Positions 33,151 through 47,945 are shown, counted from the stretch's first letter. The stretch: DNA of 64,000 nucleotides from Prevotella sp. (GCA_017619755.1 JAFZRU010000014.1:1-64000), one strand, 5' to 3'. Program-made: numbers and translations. The notes: generated by a model from the letters alone, not told the origin.

Positions 33151-35042
33151 AAATGGGAATGCGAACACATCCAGGTGAGGTGTACTCTCAAAACGATATG
33201 GCAAAGGACAGGAAGGCCACACTCACAAGACTCTTCAAAATGGTGTTGAAAGACTACAAGTTCTCTTTCATCGCCGTTTTCATGTGCATCATCGTGTCTT
33301 CATTGGCAACGCTGATGTCAACACTTTTCACCAAAACACTCATCGACGACTACATCAAGCCCCTGCAAGGAGTGGACAACCCGGACTTCTCGCCACTCGC
33401 CGGGGCGCTGCTTAAACTCGCAGCCGTGCTCGTCGTCGGCGTGGTATGCTCCTATGCGTACAACCGCATCATGATTTATGTGAGCCAGGGCACCATGCTC
33501 AGACTTAGGAAAAGCATGTTCCAGCACATGCAGAAACTACCCATCAAGTATTTCGACACGCATGCCCATGGAGACATCATGTCCACTTATACCAACGATG
33601 TGGACAGCCTCAGGCAGGTCATCTCCTCAAGCCTCCCCTCGGCTTTCAGCTCACTCATCACTCTTGCCATCACGCTCACAAGTATGGTGCTGCTCAGCCT
33701 GCAACTCACATGCGTCTCCATCGCCATGGCCGTCGTGATGGCATACGCCACAACATATCTCGGGAAGATGTCGAGAAAACATTTCGTCGCACAACAGCAA
33801 AACCTCGCCAATGTCAACGGATTTATTGAGGAGATGCTCACGGGGCAGAAGGTGGTCAAGGTCTTCTGCTACGAACAGGAGGCCATGCGAAGATTTGCCG
33901 GCATCAACGAGGATTTGCGTTCCAGTGCTTACAACGCCAATAGAATCGCCAACATCGTCATGCCTGTCAATGGAAACCTTGGCAACCTCGGATACGTACT
34001 CATCGCTGTCATTGGGGCGGCCATCGCCATTCAACCTTCCACCACACTTACCATAGGAACGCTCGTCGCTTTCCTCACGCTCAACAAGAACTTCTCGCAG
34101 CCCATCGCGCAAATCAGTCAGCAAATCAACAGCGTGCTCAACGCATCGGCAGGGGCGGAGAGGATTTTCCAACTGCTCGACCAGCAACCGGAAACCGACA
34201 ACGGGGAGGTGGTCATGGTCAACGCGGTGGAAAAAGAAGACGGGACCCTGATTCCTGCTGAGGAGAGAACTGGAACATGGGCGTGGAAGCATCCTGACGG
34301 GTGGCTCTCCAAGGTGGAAGGCGGTGTGTGCTTCGATATGGTGGACTTCGGATACGTCCCCGAGAAGCAGGTGCTTTACGACATCGTCATCGATGCCATG
34401 CCCGACCAGAAAATCGCCTTCGTCGGAGGTACCGGGGCTGGAAAAACGACCATCACCAACCTCATCAACCGTTTCTACGACATACAGGATGGGAAAATAC
34501 AATACGACGGCATCAACATTAATGACATCGACAAAAGCCACCTCAGAAGAAGTCTCGGAATGGTGCTTCAGGAAACACAACTCTTCACCGGCACCGTCAT
34601 GGACAACATCAGGTATGGAAGACTTGACGCCACCGACCAGGAGTGCATAGAAGCCGCCAAACTCGTCGGGGCGGACGACTTCATCAGGCGTCTCTCCAAC
34701 GGGTACCTCACCGTCATCAACGGGACGGCATCCAACCTCAGCCAGGGCGAGAGGCAGCTTCTGTCCATCGCCAGGACGGCCATCGCAGACCCGCCCGTGC
34801 TTATCCTCGACGAGGCAACATCCTCCATCGACACCAGGACGGAGAGACTCGTGCAAAAAGGCATGGACTCCCTCATGAAGGGAAGGACAACCTTCGTCAT
34901 CGCCCACCGCCTCTCCACCGTCAGAAACTCCGATTGCATCATCGTCCTTGAAAAGGGGCGCATCATCGAGAAAGGAACTCACGAGCAGCTTCTCGCCCTG
35001 CAAGGAAAATACTACCAGCTATACACCGGTAACGACATTTAG
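33147..35042 (+). CDS. Heterodimeric ABC exporter half, catalytic subunit
   Basis: The product has 631 residues from the ATG that overlaps the previous stop; an internal ATG at 33198 (MAKDRKATL) is a possible alternative. Six helices and the nucleotide-binding domain are present. Walker A is GGTGAGKTT (427-435) and Walker B VLILDEATSSID with the catalytic Glu at 556. The H-loop His is 587 (FVIAHRLST). The signature is NLSQGERQL instead of LSGGQ, the form found in YheH/BmrD-type subunits. A 55-residue insert before the ATPase domain (about 355-400, VVMVNAVEKEDGTLIPAEER) is longer than usual. Together with the upstream half it forms one exporter with one canonical and one degenerate ATP site. 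Confidence 0.92.
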   Translation: MKMGMRTHPGEVYSQNDMAKDRKATLTRLFKMVLKDYKFSFIAVFMCIIVSSLATLMSTLFTKTLIDDYIKPLQGVDNPDFSPLAGALLKLAAVLVVGVVCSYAYNRIMIYVSQGTMLRLRKSMFQHMQKLPIKYFDTHAHGDIMSTYTNDVDSLRQVISSSLPSAFSSLITLAITLTSMVLLSLQLTCVSIAMAVVMAYATTYLGKMSRKHFVAQQQNLANVNGFIEEMLTGQKVVKVFCYEQEAMRRFAGINEDLRSSAYNANRIANIVMPVNGNLGNLGYVLIAVIGAAIAIQPSTTLTIGTLVAFLTLNKNFSQPIAQISQQINSVLNASAGAERIFQLLDQQPETDNGEVVMVNAVEKEDGTLIPAEERTGTWAWKHPDGWLSKVEGGVCFDMVDFGYVPEKQVLYDIVIDAMPDQKIAFVGGTGAGKTTITNLINRFYDIQDGKIQYDGININDIDKSHLRRSLGMVLQETQLFTGTVMDNIRYGRLDATDQECIEAAKLVGADDFIRRLSNGYLTVINGTASNLSQGERQLLSIARTAIADPPVLILDEATSSIDTRTERLVQKGMDSLMKGRTTFVIAHRLSTVRNSDCIIVLEKGRIIEKGTHEQLLALQGKYYQLYTGNDI

Positions 35043-35110
35043 CTTCTCCGTACGCGGCGGTTTTGCCGCCGCCATCCATCTTCTCCGTAAGCGGCGGTTC
35101 CGCCGCCGCC
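35043..35110. repeat. Two 31-bp GC-rich direct repeats, each a hairpin
   Basis: Copies at 35043-35073 and 35080-35110 differ at three positions. Each starts CTTCTCCGTA and then folds GCGGCGG/CCGCCGC. They fill the gap between the exporter and ligA, 1 base after the exporter stop. They could act as terminators, or belong to a dispersed repeat. Confidence 0.8.
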
Positions 35111-35115
35111 CCTAA

Positions 35116-37173
<2,058 letters not shown>

Positions 37174-37236
37174 TAGCTATGGAGCCTATAGTTTCTATAG
37201 CTTCTATAGTTTCTATAGTTTCTATAGCTCCTATAA
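37174..37236. repeat. 9-bp tandem array after ligA, seven units (TTTCTATAG type)
   Basis: Starting at the base after the ligA stop there are seven 9-bp units. The inner five end exactly in CTATAG (variants AGC, TTT, CTT, TTT, TTT before it). The first (TAGCTATGG) and last (CTCCTATAA) are decayed. The next gene starts 18 bases later. Confidence 0.85.
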
Positions 37237-37254
37237 TCAAAAATAAGAAAAAAG

Positions 37255-37920
37255 ATGTTCATCAAAGTATCAACGGAGATTTTCAATGTCTGTGATGACT
37301 TCGTAGGCGCGGCCGTCGAGGCGCGATGCCAGAACTCTCCCTTTTGTCCTCCTTTGTGGGAGGAAATCACTGCCAAGGGAATGAAACTCCGTGAGGAACT
37401 CACCACGGAGACGCTCAAACAAGTCCCTGGCATCGAGGCTACTCGCAGGGTGTATAAAATGTGCGGGAAGGACCCCTCTCGGTACAGACCGTCGGCAGAG
37501 GCACTCGTCAGAAGGATGCTGCAGGGAAAGCCGCTTTATCAGAAAAACACGTTCGTGGACCTCATCAACCTTGCCAGCATCGCATACGGATACAGCATCG
37601 GAGGTTTTGACGCCGACAAAATCGTTGGTGACACGCTCACCTTGGGCGTAGGAAAGGCAGGAGAACCCTACGAAGGCATTGGGAGGGGTATGCTCAATAT
37701 CGAGGGACTGCCCGTCTATCGTGATGAGATGGGCGGCGTGGGAACGCCCACCAGTGACAACGAGCGAACAAAAATTGACCTCGAAACGACGCATCTCCTC
37801 ATTCTCGTCAATGGTTATGATGGTTGCTCATCTCGTGTGACCGAGAATGCGGAGTACATCGTTGACTTGCTCAAGAAGTACTGCAACTGCCAAGAGGTGA
37901 GTTTTTCCCTGTATAGGTGA
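37255..37920 (+). CDS. B3/B4 domain protein (tRNA-synthetase editing-domain-like)
   Basis: The product has 221 residues. It matches the stand-alone B3/B4 family: PGIEATRRVYKMCGKDPSRY, RPSAEALVRRMLQGKPLY, VDLINLASIAYGYSIGGFD, and LLILVNGYDGC. The B3/B4 fold in PheT removes wrongly charged tyrosine from tRNA-Phe. Free-standing copies are thought to act on tRNA or amino-acyl esters, but this has not been shown for this type. It lies 81 bases after ligA, with a tandem array between, and converges with lacZ (9 bases between stops). Confidence 0.82.
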   Translation: MFIKVSTEIFNVCDDFVGAAVEARCQNSPFCPPLWEEITAKGMKLREELTTETLKQVPGIEATRRVYKMCGKDPSRYRPSAEALVRRMLQGKPLYQKNTFVDLINLASIAYGYSIGGFDADKIVGDTLTLGVGKAGEPYEGIGRGMLNIEGLPVYRDEMGGVGTPTSDNERTKIDLETTHLLILVNGYDGCSSRVTENAEYIVDLLKKYCNCQEVSFSLYR

Positions 37921-37929
37921 CTTTTCGCT

Positions 37930-41013
<3,084 letters not shown>

Positions 41014-41028
41014 TTATTGTTTTAATAG

Positions 41029-41091
41029 TCTCGATAGTTTCTATAGCTTCTATAGTCTCTATAGCTTCTATAGTTTCTATAGTCTCTATAG
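41029..41091. repeat. 9-bp tandem array in the lacZ leader, seven units (TTTCTATAG type)
   Basis: Seven units, six of which end in CTATAG (TTT, CTT, TCT, CTT, TTT, TCT before it); the first reads TCTCGATAG. It lies between the probable lacZ promoter (41110-41117) and the ATG at 41007, so it would be transcribed into the leader. Confidence 0.88.
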
Positions 41092-41109
41092 AAAAAAAGA
41101 TACCGCTTG

Positions 41110-41117
41110 CAAATATA
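41110..41117 (-). promoter_or_regulatory. -7 box for lacZ
   Basis: TATATTTG on the minus strand, about 100 bases before the ATG. No TTTG lies at the right distance; GCTG at 41139-41136 is the best candidate. Confidence 0.4.
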
Positions 41118-41211
41118 GGCATTTTTTCTGTATTTCAGCTTGCTGATGATGATTATTGCATCAAAATCTCTCGATGTGGGGCGGAGCTTGCATAATTTAT
41201 GATTGGTGGAG

Positions 41212-41243
41212 TTTGGAGATTTGAAAGGAAAAGCGTATTTTTG
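41212..41243 (+). promoter_or_regulatory. Promoter for sbcD-sbcC
   Basis: TTTG (41212-41215), 20 bases, TATTTTTG (41236-41243), 22 bases before the ATG at 41266. It is a full match to the phylum consensus. Confidence 0.75.
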
Positions 41244-41265
41244 TACCAGAAAAACTCCATACACC

Positions 41266-42453
41266 ATGAAAATACTTCACACCAGCGACTGGCATCTTGG
41301 ACACGAGCATTACAACTACAGACGGCAGGACGAGTTTGAGGACTTCTTCTGCCAATTGCGACGCATCGTGGAAGACGAGAAACCCGATGCATTGCTTGTC
41401 TCGGGCGATGTCTATCATTCGTCGGTGCCGGCCATTTCCACGCAGACCATGTACACGGAGGCGATGCTCGACCTCCATCTGGCTTGCCCGCAGATGACCA
41501 TCGTCGTCACTGCCGGCAACCACGACAGCGCATCACGGCTCGAGGTGGACCGTTCCTTGTGGGGGCATTTCAAAGTCCATGTCGTGGGAACACTCGCCAG
41601 AACACCGGAGGGGGTGGATCTCGACAGGCACATCATCCCCATTGCTGACAAGGGGTGGGTGGTGGCCGTGCCGCATGTCTTCAAGCAGAATTTTCCACCA
41701 GCCCCCGACGGAGGAACAGACCGGCAGACGGCTTTCTTCAAGGTTCTTTTAGACAGGGTGGCGCAACTCAACACCCAGCAAAAGCCCGTCGTCCTCATGG
41801 CGCACCTTGCCGTGGCTGAAAAGGAGGGCAACACCACACCTTATGACGTGGGAGGGATGGAGTTTGATGACATCAGCACATTGGGAACAGGCTTTGATTA
41901 CGCCGCCCTGGGACATATCCACCAGCCACGAACCGTCACATCAGACAGCAGGGCGAGATATTGCGGGGCACCGCTGCCCATCACCTTCCGTGAGGAGTAT
42001 GAACATTCCGTCACCATGGCAGAGATTGACCACGAAAAACCACCCAAGCTCAGAATCATTCCCATACACCCCCTTCGCCATGTGCGAACCATACCCAAGG
42101 AGCCAGTCGATTTCGACAAGGCCATCGATATCCTCAAGGAACACGACCCCGACGACACGGCATACATACAGTTGCATGTCAAAAGTGCCAATGGGCTGCC
42201 GCCTGACTGCAACGAGAGGGCCATCAATGCGGCAAAAGGGAAAAAATGCAGGTTCTGCACCTTCCTGCTTGTCGATGAGAGGGACAGTGCCGCAAGGAGG
42301 CAACTGATTGATGTCACCCCCGATGAGTTCAAGGCCATGACTCCTGTGGAGGTGGCAAGGAGATACCTTGAGGGCAAGGGACTGCCACCAGAAGAATACA
42401 TCGAGATGCTGCAATTTGCCATCGAAACCATCAACGAGGAGAAAGCAAGATGA
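41266..42453 (+). CDS. sbcD: Exonuclease subunit SbcD (Mre11-like)
   Basis: The product has 395 residues from the ATG at 41266. The calcineurin-like phosphoesterase motifs are in order: HTSDWHLGH, LLVSGDVYHSS, VVTAGNHDSASRL, VLMAHLAV, and ALGHIHQPR. The C-terminal capping domain completes it. With SbcC it forms the two-manganese nuclease that opens DNA hairpins and processes protein-blocked ends. It overlaps sbcC by 4 bases (ATGA). Hairpin cleavage is of interest here because of the palindromic arrays and the MITE-like element nearby. Confidence 0.95.
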   Translation: MKILHTSDWHLGHEHYNYRRQDEFEDFFCQLRRIVEDEKPDALLVSGDVYHSSVPAISTQTMYTEAMLDLHLACPQMTIVVTAGNHDSASRLEVDRSLWGHFKVHVVGTLARTPEGVDLDRHIIPIADKGWVVAVPHVFKQNFPPAPDGGTDRQTAFFKVLLDRVAQLNTQQKPVVLMAHLAVAEKEGNTTPYDVGGMEFDDISTLGTGFDYAALGHIHQPRTVTSDSRARYCGAPLPITFREEYEHSVTMAEIDHEKPPKLRIIPIHPLRHVRTIPKEPVDFDKAIDILKEHDPDDTAYIQLHVKSANGLPPDCNERAINAAKGKKCRFCTFLLVDERDSAARRQLIDVTPDEFKAMTPVEVARRYLEGKGLPPEEYIEMLQFAIETINEEKAR

Positions 42454-45400
42454 AAATTAAGAAAATCAAAATACACAACCTGGCATCCATAGAGGATGCT
42501 GAGGTGGACTTTGAGGGAGAGGTGCTGCGCGATGAACCGCTCTTCCTCATCACTGGAGCCACGGGGGCGGGCAAGACGACCATCCTTGATGCTATCTGTC
42601 TCGCTCTATACAACGAAACTCCAAGGTTCAGCGAGGCGGCAGAGAAAAACGTCAAACTTACCGACATTTACAATGCCGCTTCCGGGAAAAATGTCGAGGG
42701 AAAGGAATACAAGGTTGGGGAACAGGCCATCCCGCTCAACCACAAGGGTCAGTTGCTTCGAAGGGGTACGGCGGAAGGATGGGCCGAACTGTATTTCGAG
42801 GCCGACGACACCAATTATATGGCCAAATGGAGCATCAGAAGGGTCTATGGAAGACCGGACGGTAAACTCGATAATCCGCAAAACTCGCTCACCAACCTCG
42901 ACACAGGGCACATGGAGGTGAAAAGCAAGGCGCTCGCGGAGGTAGTGAGGGTCGTTGGACTGAATTTCGACGAGTTTTGCCGGACAACCATGCTCGCACA
43001 GGGGGAGTTTACCAAATTCTTGCAATCAACCGGAAAGGACAAGTCGGCCATCTTGGAGAAACTCACACAAACCGGACTGTATTCCGAGATAGGAAAAAAA
43101 GTCTTTGAGATAAAGAGCCAAAAACAGACGGATTATGAGCAACGCAAGCTCTTGGCGGCTGGAATCACCTTGTTCACCGATGAACAAAGAGAGGAAAAGG
43201 AGAGGAAAAAAACCGAATTGGAGGAACTTTGTGCCAAAGAGGAAAAGATGCACGAGGACTACAAGACCAAAAAGCAGTGGCTTGAAGAAAGCAAGAAAAA
43301 GGAGCAACAAATAGGGGAGAAGATTGACTTGGTGAAAGGGAAGGAGGATATGGTGCAAGGGGAGGAATACCGACGGGAGGCGGAAAACATCAGAGACTAT
43401 GACCTCACGATTGAGCCAAGGGCGTGGATGGCGGATGTGGAAAAGGCGAAAAGCCAGCTCTTGCAGCTGAGGGGCGAAGAGAAGGCGTTGGCCGACAGAC
43501 ACGCACGGTTGACGGCTGCGGCCATACTGCTCCACCAACGACTCGTTGATGACGAGAACACGCTCATTCAAGTGGAACAGTGGTTGAAAAACAGGGAGGG
43601 GGATGCCGCCATGCTTGACAACGCCGGGGCCTTGGCCGTAAGACTACAACAGGTCGATGACAACGAGAAACAGTTGGAGCAGAAGAAAAAACTCATGGAC
43701 GAGGCCAATGAGAAAATCCCCTTGGCGGAAGGCTCGGTGGAGCAAGCGGAAAACAAGGAGAACATGGCCAAGGCTGCGGTGGAGCAGAAAAACAAGGAGG
43801 TGGAGGAAGCCGGAGAAAGGCTGAAAGAACTTGACAAGGAAGGATTGCAAAAAAAATACAACAACTTGCTTGACAGAAAGGAACAGCTCTCGAATACCGT
43901 TGCCAACATCAAACTCTTGGGCATCAAGAGACAACAACTCGACAAGGCGGAAAAGGAGTACAAACAACTCGTTGAGGAAAGGGATCAATACAAAGCACAG
44001 GAACCTGATTTGCAAAGGGAAGTGCAACTGGAAACTACGTTGTGTGAAAGGGCGCAAAGCATATTCGACCAATGGCACGACTCTCTTGACAAGACATTCA
44101 AGGCCAAAAGGGCGACACTGGCAAAAGGACAGACGTGCCCCCTGTGCATGCAAGTGGTGGAGCATGACCATGTGCCCGACCCTGACTACGACACCTACAT
44201 CAAACCCTTGAAGGATGCGCTCGACGATTGCAGGAAAAAACTGGAAAACGCCAAGACTAAATTGCTCACTTCCAAGCAGATGATGCAAAAGGCGGAGAAA
44301 AAGATGCCTAACGCAAAAAGGGCTTGGGAGGAAGCGAAGAAGGATTTCGACAACCATGCTGATGCCACCAGCAAAGCTATGGACTTGCTGGCGGGTAAAA
44401 ATATTGCCACCATCATCACTGATGAACAGCGAATGGCCATGGTGGAGGAGTGGCAAGCGGAGGTGCAAGCCGAAATAGAGAAGGCAAAGTCGCAGATGAA
44501 AGTCGTGGAGGAGGCGGAGAAAAAATTGGACTCCCTGCAAAAGGAGGCGAAAAAACTCGCCAAAAGCTATGCCGACACAAGAGTGGCCACGCAGAAAGCA
44601 TTGGCTGCTCTTGACCAATTACGTACCGCCAAGGACAACGCCTCAAAGGCGGTGAAGGAACTGGAAACATCCATCAAAGAGGCCATGGAAAGCTTGCGAG
44701 AGACCATCACCTATCCCAAATGGGAAAAGGAGTGGGGCATTGACCACAAGGGCTTCATCCGCCACTTGGGAGAGGATGCCGACAAATACAAGGGGGAGAG
44801 AAAAAGGAAGGATGGCTTGGAAAAGGGCATTGCAGCCAAGAGGGTTGTCGTGGAAAACCTGACGATGGAAAGGGTGGCCATGCACCAGCGCATGCCGGGA
44901 TGGAGCACCGAGGGCGGTGCAGAACCGGAGAGGTTCAAGACGGATGCTGAATTGGCCCAAATGTGGAGTGCCTTCACTACCAAGGTGACAACGTGGAAGG
45001 CGGCCATGGAGGCGAAAGAGATGGATATGGCCAACAAGCAACGCAATATCGAGGACTTCCTGCTCCAACACCCAACCATTGACCGGCAGCGACTCCTTGT
45101 ACTGGCTGGAGTTGCCAAGGAAGAGGTGGAGCGAATGAGAAGACAGCATCAGGAGACCGAGGCTGCCATCACAAGGGAGAAAGGTGCCTTGGAGATGCTT
45201 TGTAGGCAGAAGGAACAACTCTTGGAAAACAAGCCGCCAATGACAGAGGAGGAGACGGAGGAGTGGCTGGCGGAGAAAATCGAGGACCTTTCACAAAGGC
45301 GGGAACAGCAACTCATGGAGGTCGGAAAACTGCAAACGGAACTGCAACTCGATTTGGACAACCGACGGCTCCACAAAAAGGCTCTCGACGAATGTGAACT

Positions 45401-45923
45401 GGCTCGCTTGGAGTATGAGCGGTGGCTGAGGATGGACAAGGAATTTGGGAGCAGCGATGGCTCGCGTTTCAGCAGGGTGGCGCAAAGCTTCATTCTCAAC
45501 CACCTCCTCAACCATGCCAACAAATACCTTTCGGCCTTTTCCGACAGATATCAACTGGTGTGCGAACCGGGTGCCTTGGCCATTCTGGTGAGGGACAGGT
45601 TCAGCAGGCAGTCGCCGCAGTTCTCAAAGGTGCTTTCGGGAGGCGAGAGTTTCATGGTGTCGTTGTCGCTCGCATTGGCGTTGGCGAAACTCAATACGCA
45701 TCAGTCGAGCATCGACACGCTCTTCATCGACGAGGGCTTTGGGTCGCTCGACGAGGAGTGTCTCAACACTGTTATGGATACCTTGGAGCACCTCCATCAG
45801 ATGGGTGGAAGAAGAGTGGGGGTCATCAGCCATGTGGAAGCCCTCAACGAGCGGATTCGCACGCAGGTCAGGGTGGACAGGGTGGATCCCACGCGCTCAA
45901 GGGTGGTGGTGAAAAGGATATGA
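42450..45923 (+). CDS. sbcC: Exonuclease subunit SbcC (Rad50-like)
   Basis: The product has 1157 residues. Walker A is GATGAGKTT (36-44), preceded by MKIKKIKIHNLASI. Two long coiled-coil arms, very rich in Lys/Glu, flank a zinc hook CPLC (Cys563, Cys566). The C-terminal half has the signature VLSGGESFMVSLSLALALA, Walker B LFIDEGFGSLDEE and a closing VISHVEALNERI with the H-loop His. It is the ATPase and tether of the SbcCD nuclease. Its stop lies 2 bases from the stop of the convergent hisB. Confidence 0.95.
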   Translation: MKIKKIKIHNLASIEDAEVDFEGEVLRDEPLFLITGATGAGKTTILDAICLALYNETPRFSEAAEKNVKLTDIYNAASGKNVEGKEYKVGEQAIPLNHKGQLLRRGTAEGWAELYFEADDTNYMAKWSIRRVYGRPDGKLDNPQNSLTNLDTGHMEVKSKALAEVVRVVGLNFDEFCRTTMLAQGEFTKFLQSTGKDKSAILEKLTQTGLYSEIGKKVFEIKSQKQTDYEQRKLLAAGITLFTDEQREEKERKKTELEELCAKEEKMHEDYKTKKQWLEESKKKEQQIGEKIDLVKGKEDMVQGEEYRREAENIRDYDLTIEPRAWMADVEKAKSQLLQLRGEEKALADRHARLTAAAILLHQRLVDDENTLIQVEQWLKNREGDAAMLDNAGALAVRLQQVDDNEKQLEQKKKLMDEANEKIPLAEGSVEQAENKENMAKAAVEQKNKEVEEAGERLKELDKEGLQKKYNNLLDRKEQLSNTVANIKLLGIKRQQLDKAEKEYKQLVEERDQYKAQEPDLQREVQLETTLCERAQSIFDQWHDSLDKTFKAKRATLAKGQTCPLCMQVVEHDHVPDPDYDTYIKPLKDALDDCRKKLENAKTKLLTSKQMMQKAEKKMPNAKRAWEEAKKDFDNHADATSKAMDLLAGKNIATIITDEQRMAMVEEWQAEVQAEIEKAKSQMKVVEEAEKKLDSLQKEAKKLAKSYADTRVATQKALAALDQLRTAKDNASKAVKELETSIKEAMESLRETITYPKWEKEWGIDHKGFIRHLGEDADKYKGERKRKDGLEKGIAAKRVVVENLTMERVAMHQRMPGWSTEGGAEPERFKTDAELAQMWSAFTTKVTTWKAAMEAKEMDMANKQRNIEDFLLQHPTIDRQRLLVLAGVAKEEVERMRRQHQETEAAITREKGALEMLCRQKEQLLENKPPMTEEETEEWLAEKIEDLSQRREQQLMEVGKLQTELQLDLDNRRLHKKALDECELARLEYERWLRMDKEFGSSDGSRFSRVAQSFILNHLLNHANKYLSAFSDRYQLVCEPGALAILVRDRFSRQSPQFSKVLSGGESFMVSLSLALALAKLNTHQSSIDTLFIDEGFGSLDEECLNTVMDTLEHLHQMGGRRVGVISHVEALNERIRTQVRVDRVDPTRSRVVVKRI

Positions 45924-45925
45924 CC

Positions 45926-46999
45926 TCACAACACTCCCTTCGTGGAGGGGAGTTCGTAGTGGTAGATGTCACGACGCACGGCCATCTTCAGGGCACGGGC
46001 AAGGGCTTTGAAGATGCCCTCGATTTTGTGGTGCTCGTTCACGCCCTCGGCTTTGATGTTTAGGTTCATCAAAGCGGCGTCGCTCAGACTCTTGAAGAAA
46101 TGGAGGAACATCTCCGTAGGCATGTCGCCGATGTGCTCGCGGTGGAATTCCGCGTCCCACACCAACCAGGGCCGGCCGCCAAAGTCGAGACAGACACTCG
46201 CCAAACAATCGTCCATGGGAAGGCTGTAGCCATAACGCTCAATGCCACGCTTGTCGCCAAGGGCGCGGCGAAGGCACTCGCCCAAGGCGATGGCGGTGTC
46301 TTCTATCGTGTGGTGCTCATCCACGTGCAGGTCGCCTTTCACGTGTACCTTCAAGTCCATCATTCCATGCTTGCCTATCTGCTCCAGCATGTGGTCGAAG
46401 AAACCAAGGCCGGTGGAGATGTCGCAACGGCCGCTGCCATCCACCAAGAGCTCCACCTCGATGTCGGTCTCCTTCGTCGTGCGGCGGACACTGGCGAGGC
46501 GTTCACCGGCGAAAAGCGTTTCGGCGATGCTGTCCCATGTCACGCCGGGGTCGCCCAAAATCAGGGCGCGACAGCCGAGGTTCACGGCCAACTGTCGGTC
46601 GCTCTCGCGGTCGCCGATTACATAGCTGCCGGCAAGGTCGTAGGATGGGTTGTCCATGTACTCCGTCAGCATGGCCGTGCCGGGTTTGCGGCAGGGGTGG
46701 TTGTCTTCAGGGAAATGGCGGTCGATGTGGATGGCGTCGAATGTCACGCCCTCGCCCTCTAATGTCTGAAGGATGAAATTGTGCACAGGCCAGAAGGTTT
46801 CTTCGGGAAATGACGATGTGCCAAGCCCGTCCTGGTTGCTCACCATCACCAACTTGAAGTCGAGACGTTGGCGGATGAAGGAGAGGTTGCGAAACACGCC
46901 GGGGACGAAGCGGAGTTTTTCAAATGCATCGATTTGCTCGTCGGCGGGTTCTTCGATGAGGGTGCCGTCGCGGTCGATGAACAGAATTCTTTGTGCCAT
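45926..46999 (-). CDS. hisB: Bifunctional histidinol-phosphatase / imidazoleglycerol-phosphate dehydratase
   Basis: The product has 357 residues, with both halves fused as in enterobacteria and many Bacteroidota. The HAD phosphatase half has [11 protein letters not shown] (Asp9, Asp11), [11 protein letters not shown] and [10 protein letters not shown]. The dehydratase half starts near 165 with [17 protein letters not shown] and has the metal-binding [29 protein letters not shown] and [18 protein letters not shown]. These are steps 6 and 8 of histidine synthesis. The usual neighbours hisG, hisD and hisC are not in the window to the left or right, so it is split from them or lies at the end of a remote cluster. 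Confidence 0.95.
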   Translation of the reverse strand: MAQRILFIDRDGTLIEEPADEQIDAFEKLRFVPGVFRNLSFIRQRLDFKLVMVSNQDGLGTSSFPEETFWPVHNFILQTLEGEGVTFDAIHIDRHFPEDNHPCRKPGTAMLTEYMDNPSYDLAGSYVIGDRESDRQLAVNLGCRALILGDPGVTWDSIAETLFAGERLASVRRTTKETDIEVELLVDGSGRCDISTGLGFFDHMLEQIGKHGMMDLKVHVKGDLHVDEHHTIEDTAIALGECLRRALGDKRGIERYGYSLPMDDCLASVCLDFGGRPWLVWDAEFHREHIGDMPTEMFLHFFKSLSDAALMNLNIKAEGVNEHHKIEGIFKALARALKMAVRRDIYHYELPSTKGVL

Positions 47000-47012
47000 G
47001 GAGTTTCTTGGG

Positions 47013-47945
47013 TCAGAGGTTTTGGAGTGGGAGGAGGGGCTCCTCGGAAGGAGGAAGCATGTCGGAGGAGATGGGGGCGTTCTGGTGACGTCCTTCTTCT
47101 TGGCTTTCGATGGAGCCGTACATGAAAAGGTAAGTCAGGGTCTCAAATATATTCAAATACCACGCCAATATGGACACCAAGAACGTGGTGATGAAAAGCA
47201 GGGGAAGGAAATAGCTGGGAAGGCCGGAGGGGTCGCCCATCGCCACGCCCATGAGTGACAGGATGTTGGCGATGTGGAGGATGCAAAGGGGAATGGAGGT
47301 CACCATGGCCACTACGCCCACAATGATGCTGATGAGCAACGTGGTGAGGAAGATGAAGCCGATATGGCGGAGCCCTGTGGCGTAGGTGTGGGGGAGTTCG
47401 CGCCAGAAAGTCGCCTTGCGGTCGTAAAGGTAGCGCATGATGACGTATGCGAGGGGAAGCAACGCAAAGATGAAAAGCAGCATCACGACAAGCACGACAA
47501 GGTAGTTGTCGTTGATGAAGTGCAAGGGGTCGCCTCCGGTGTAGCGGATGGCAAAGTAGAAGGCCGCTCCCAAGATGGCGTACATCACGATGAGGATGGC
47601 GATGAAGTTGAGTGTGGTTATCAGTACGCGCTTGAAATTCCACCCACGGGGTTGCTCGTTGAGCATACTCATCAGGCGTGACATAGCCCACATCGAACAT
47701 ACCAGCACACCGATGAATACCAAGCCAAAGAGAGTGAAGTAAAGGGCGGGGTTGGATATGCCAAAGGAAATGGTGGATGGGTTAGGGATGTTGAGCGTCA
47801 CAAACAGGGCGGAGAGAAGGCTGAAAAGGAGCACGGGAAGCCATGTGCTGCGAATGATGCCTTTCAGATTGTCGCCCATCAGCTTGTAGGCCGACTGGAT
47901 GCAGGACGAGAAACTGCGGCTCTTGTATAACAATTCTTTTTCCAT
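47013..47945 (-). CDS. Hypothetical six-helix membrane protein
   Basis: The product has 310 residues. A short basic N-terminus with [20 protein letters not shown] comes before six hydrophobic segments ([115 protein letters not shown]). A soluble acidic tail ends it. The overall look is that of the glycerophosphoryl-diester-phosphodiesterase-membrane-domain/DUF975-like group, but I cannot assign it. It is 13 bases upstream of hisB on the same strand. Confidence 0.5.
   Translation of the reverse strand: MEKELLYKSRSFSSCIQSAYKLMGDNLKGIIRSTWLPVLLFSLLSALFVTLNIPNPSTISFGISNPALYFTLFGLVFIGVLVCSMWAMSRLMSMLNEQPRGWNFKRVLITTLNFIAILIVMYAILGAAFYFAIRYTGGDPLHFINDNYLVVLVVMLLFIFALLPLAYVIMRYLYDRKATFWRELPHTYATGLRHIGFIFLTTLLISIIVGVVAMVTSIPLCILHIANILSLMGVAMGDPSGLPSYFLPLLFITTFLVSILAWYLNIFETLTYLFMYGSIESQEEGRHQNAPISSDMLPPSEEPLLPLQNL

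Noticed and set aside
37174-37254. The CTATAG array as part of a promoter for the B3/B4 gene.
   Set aside because: It has no TAnnTTTG box and the same array occurs in places where no promoter is needed.
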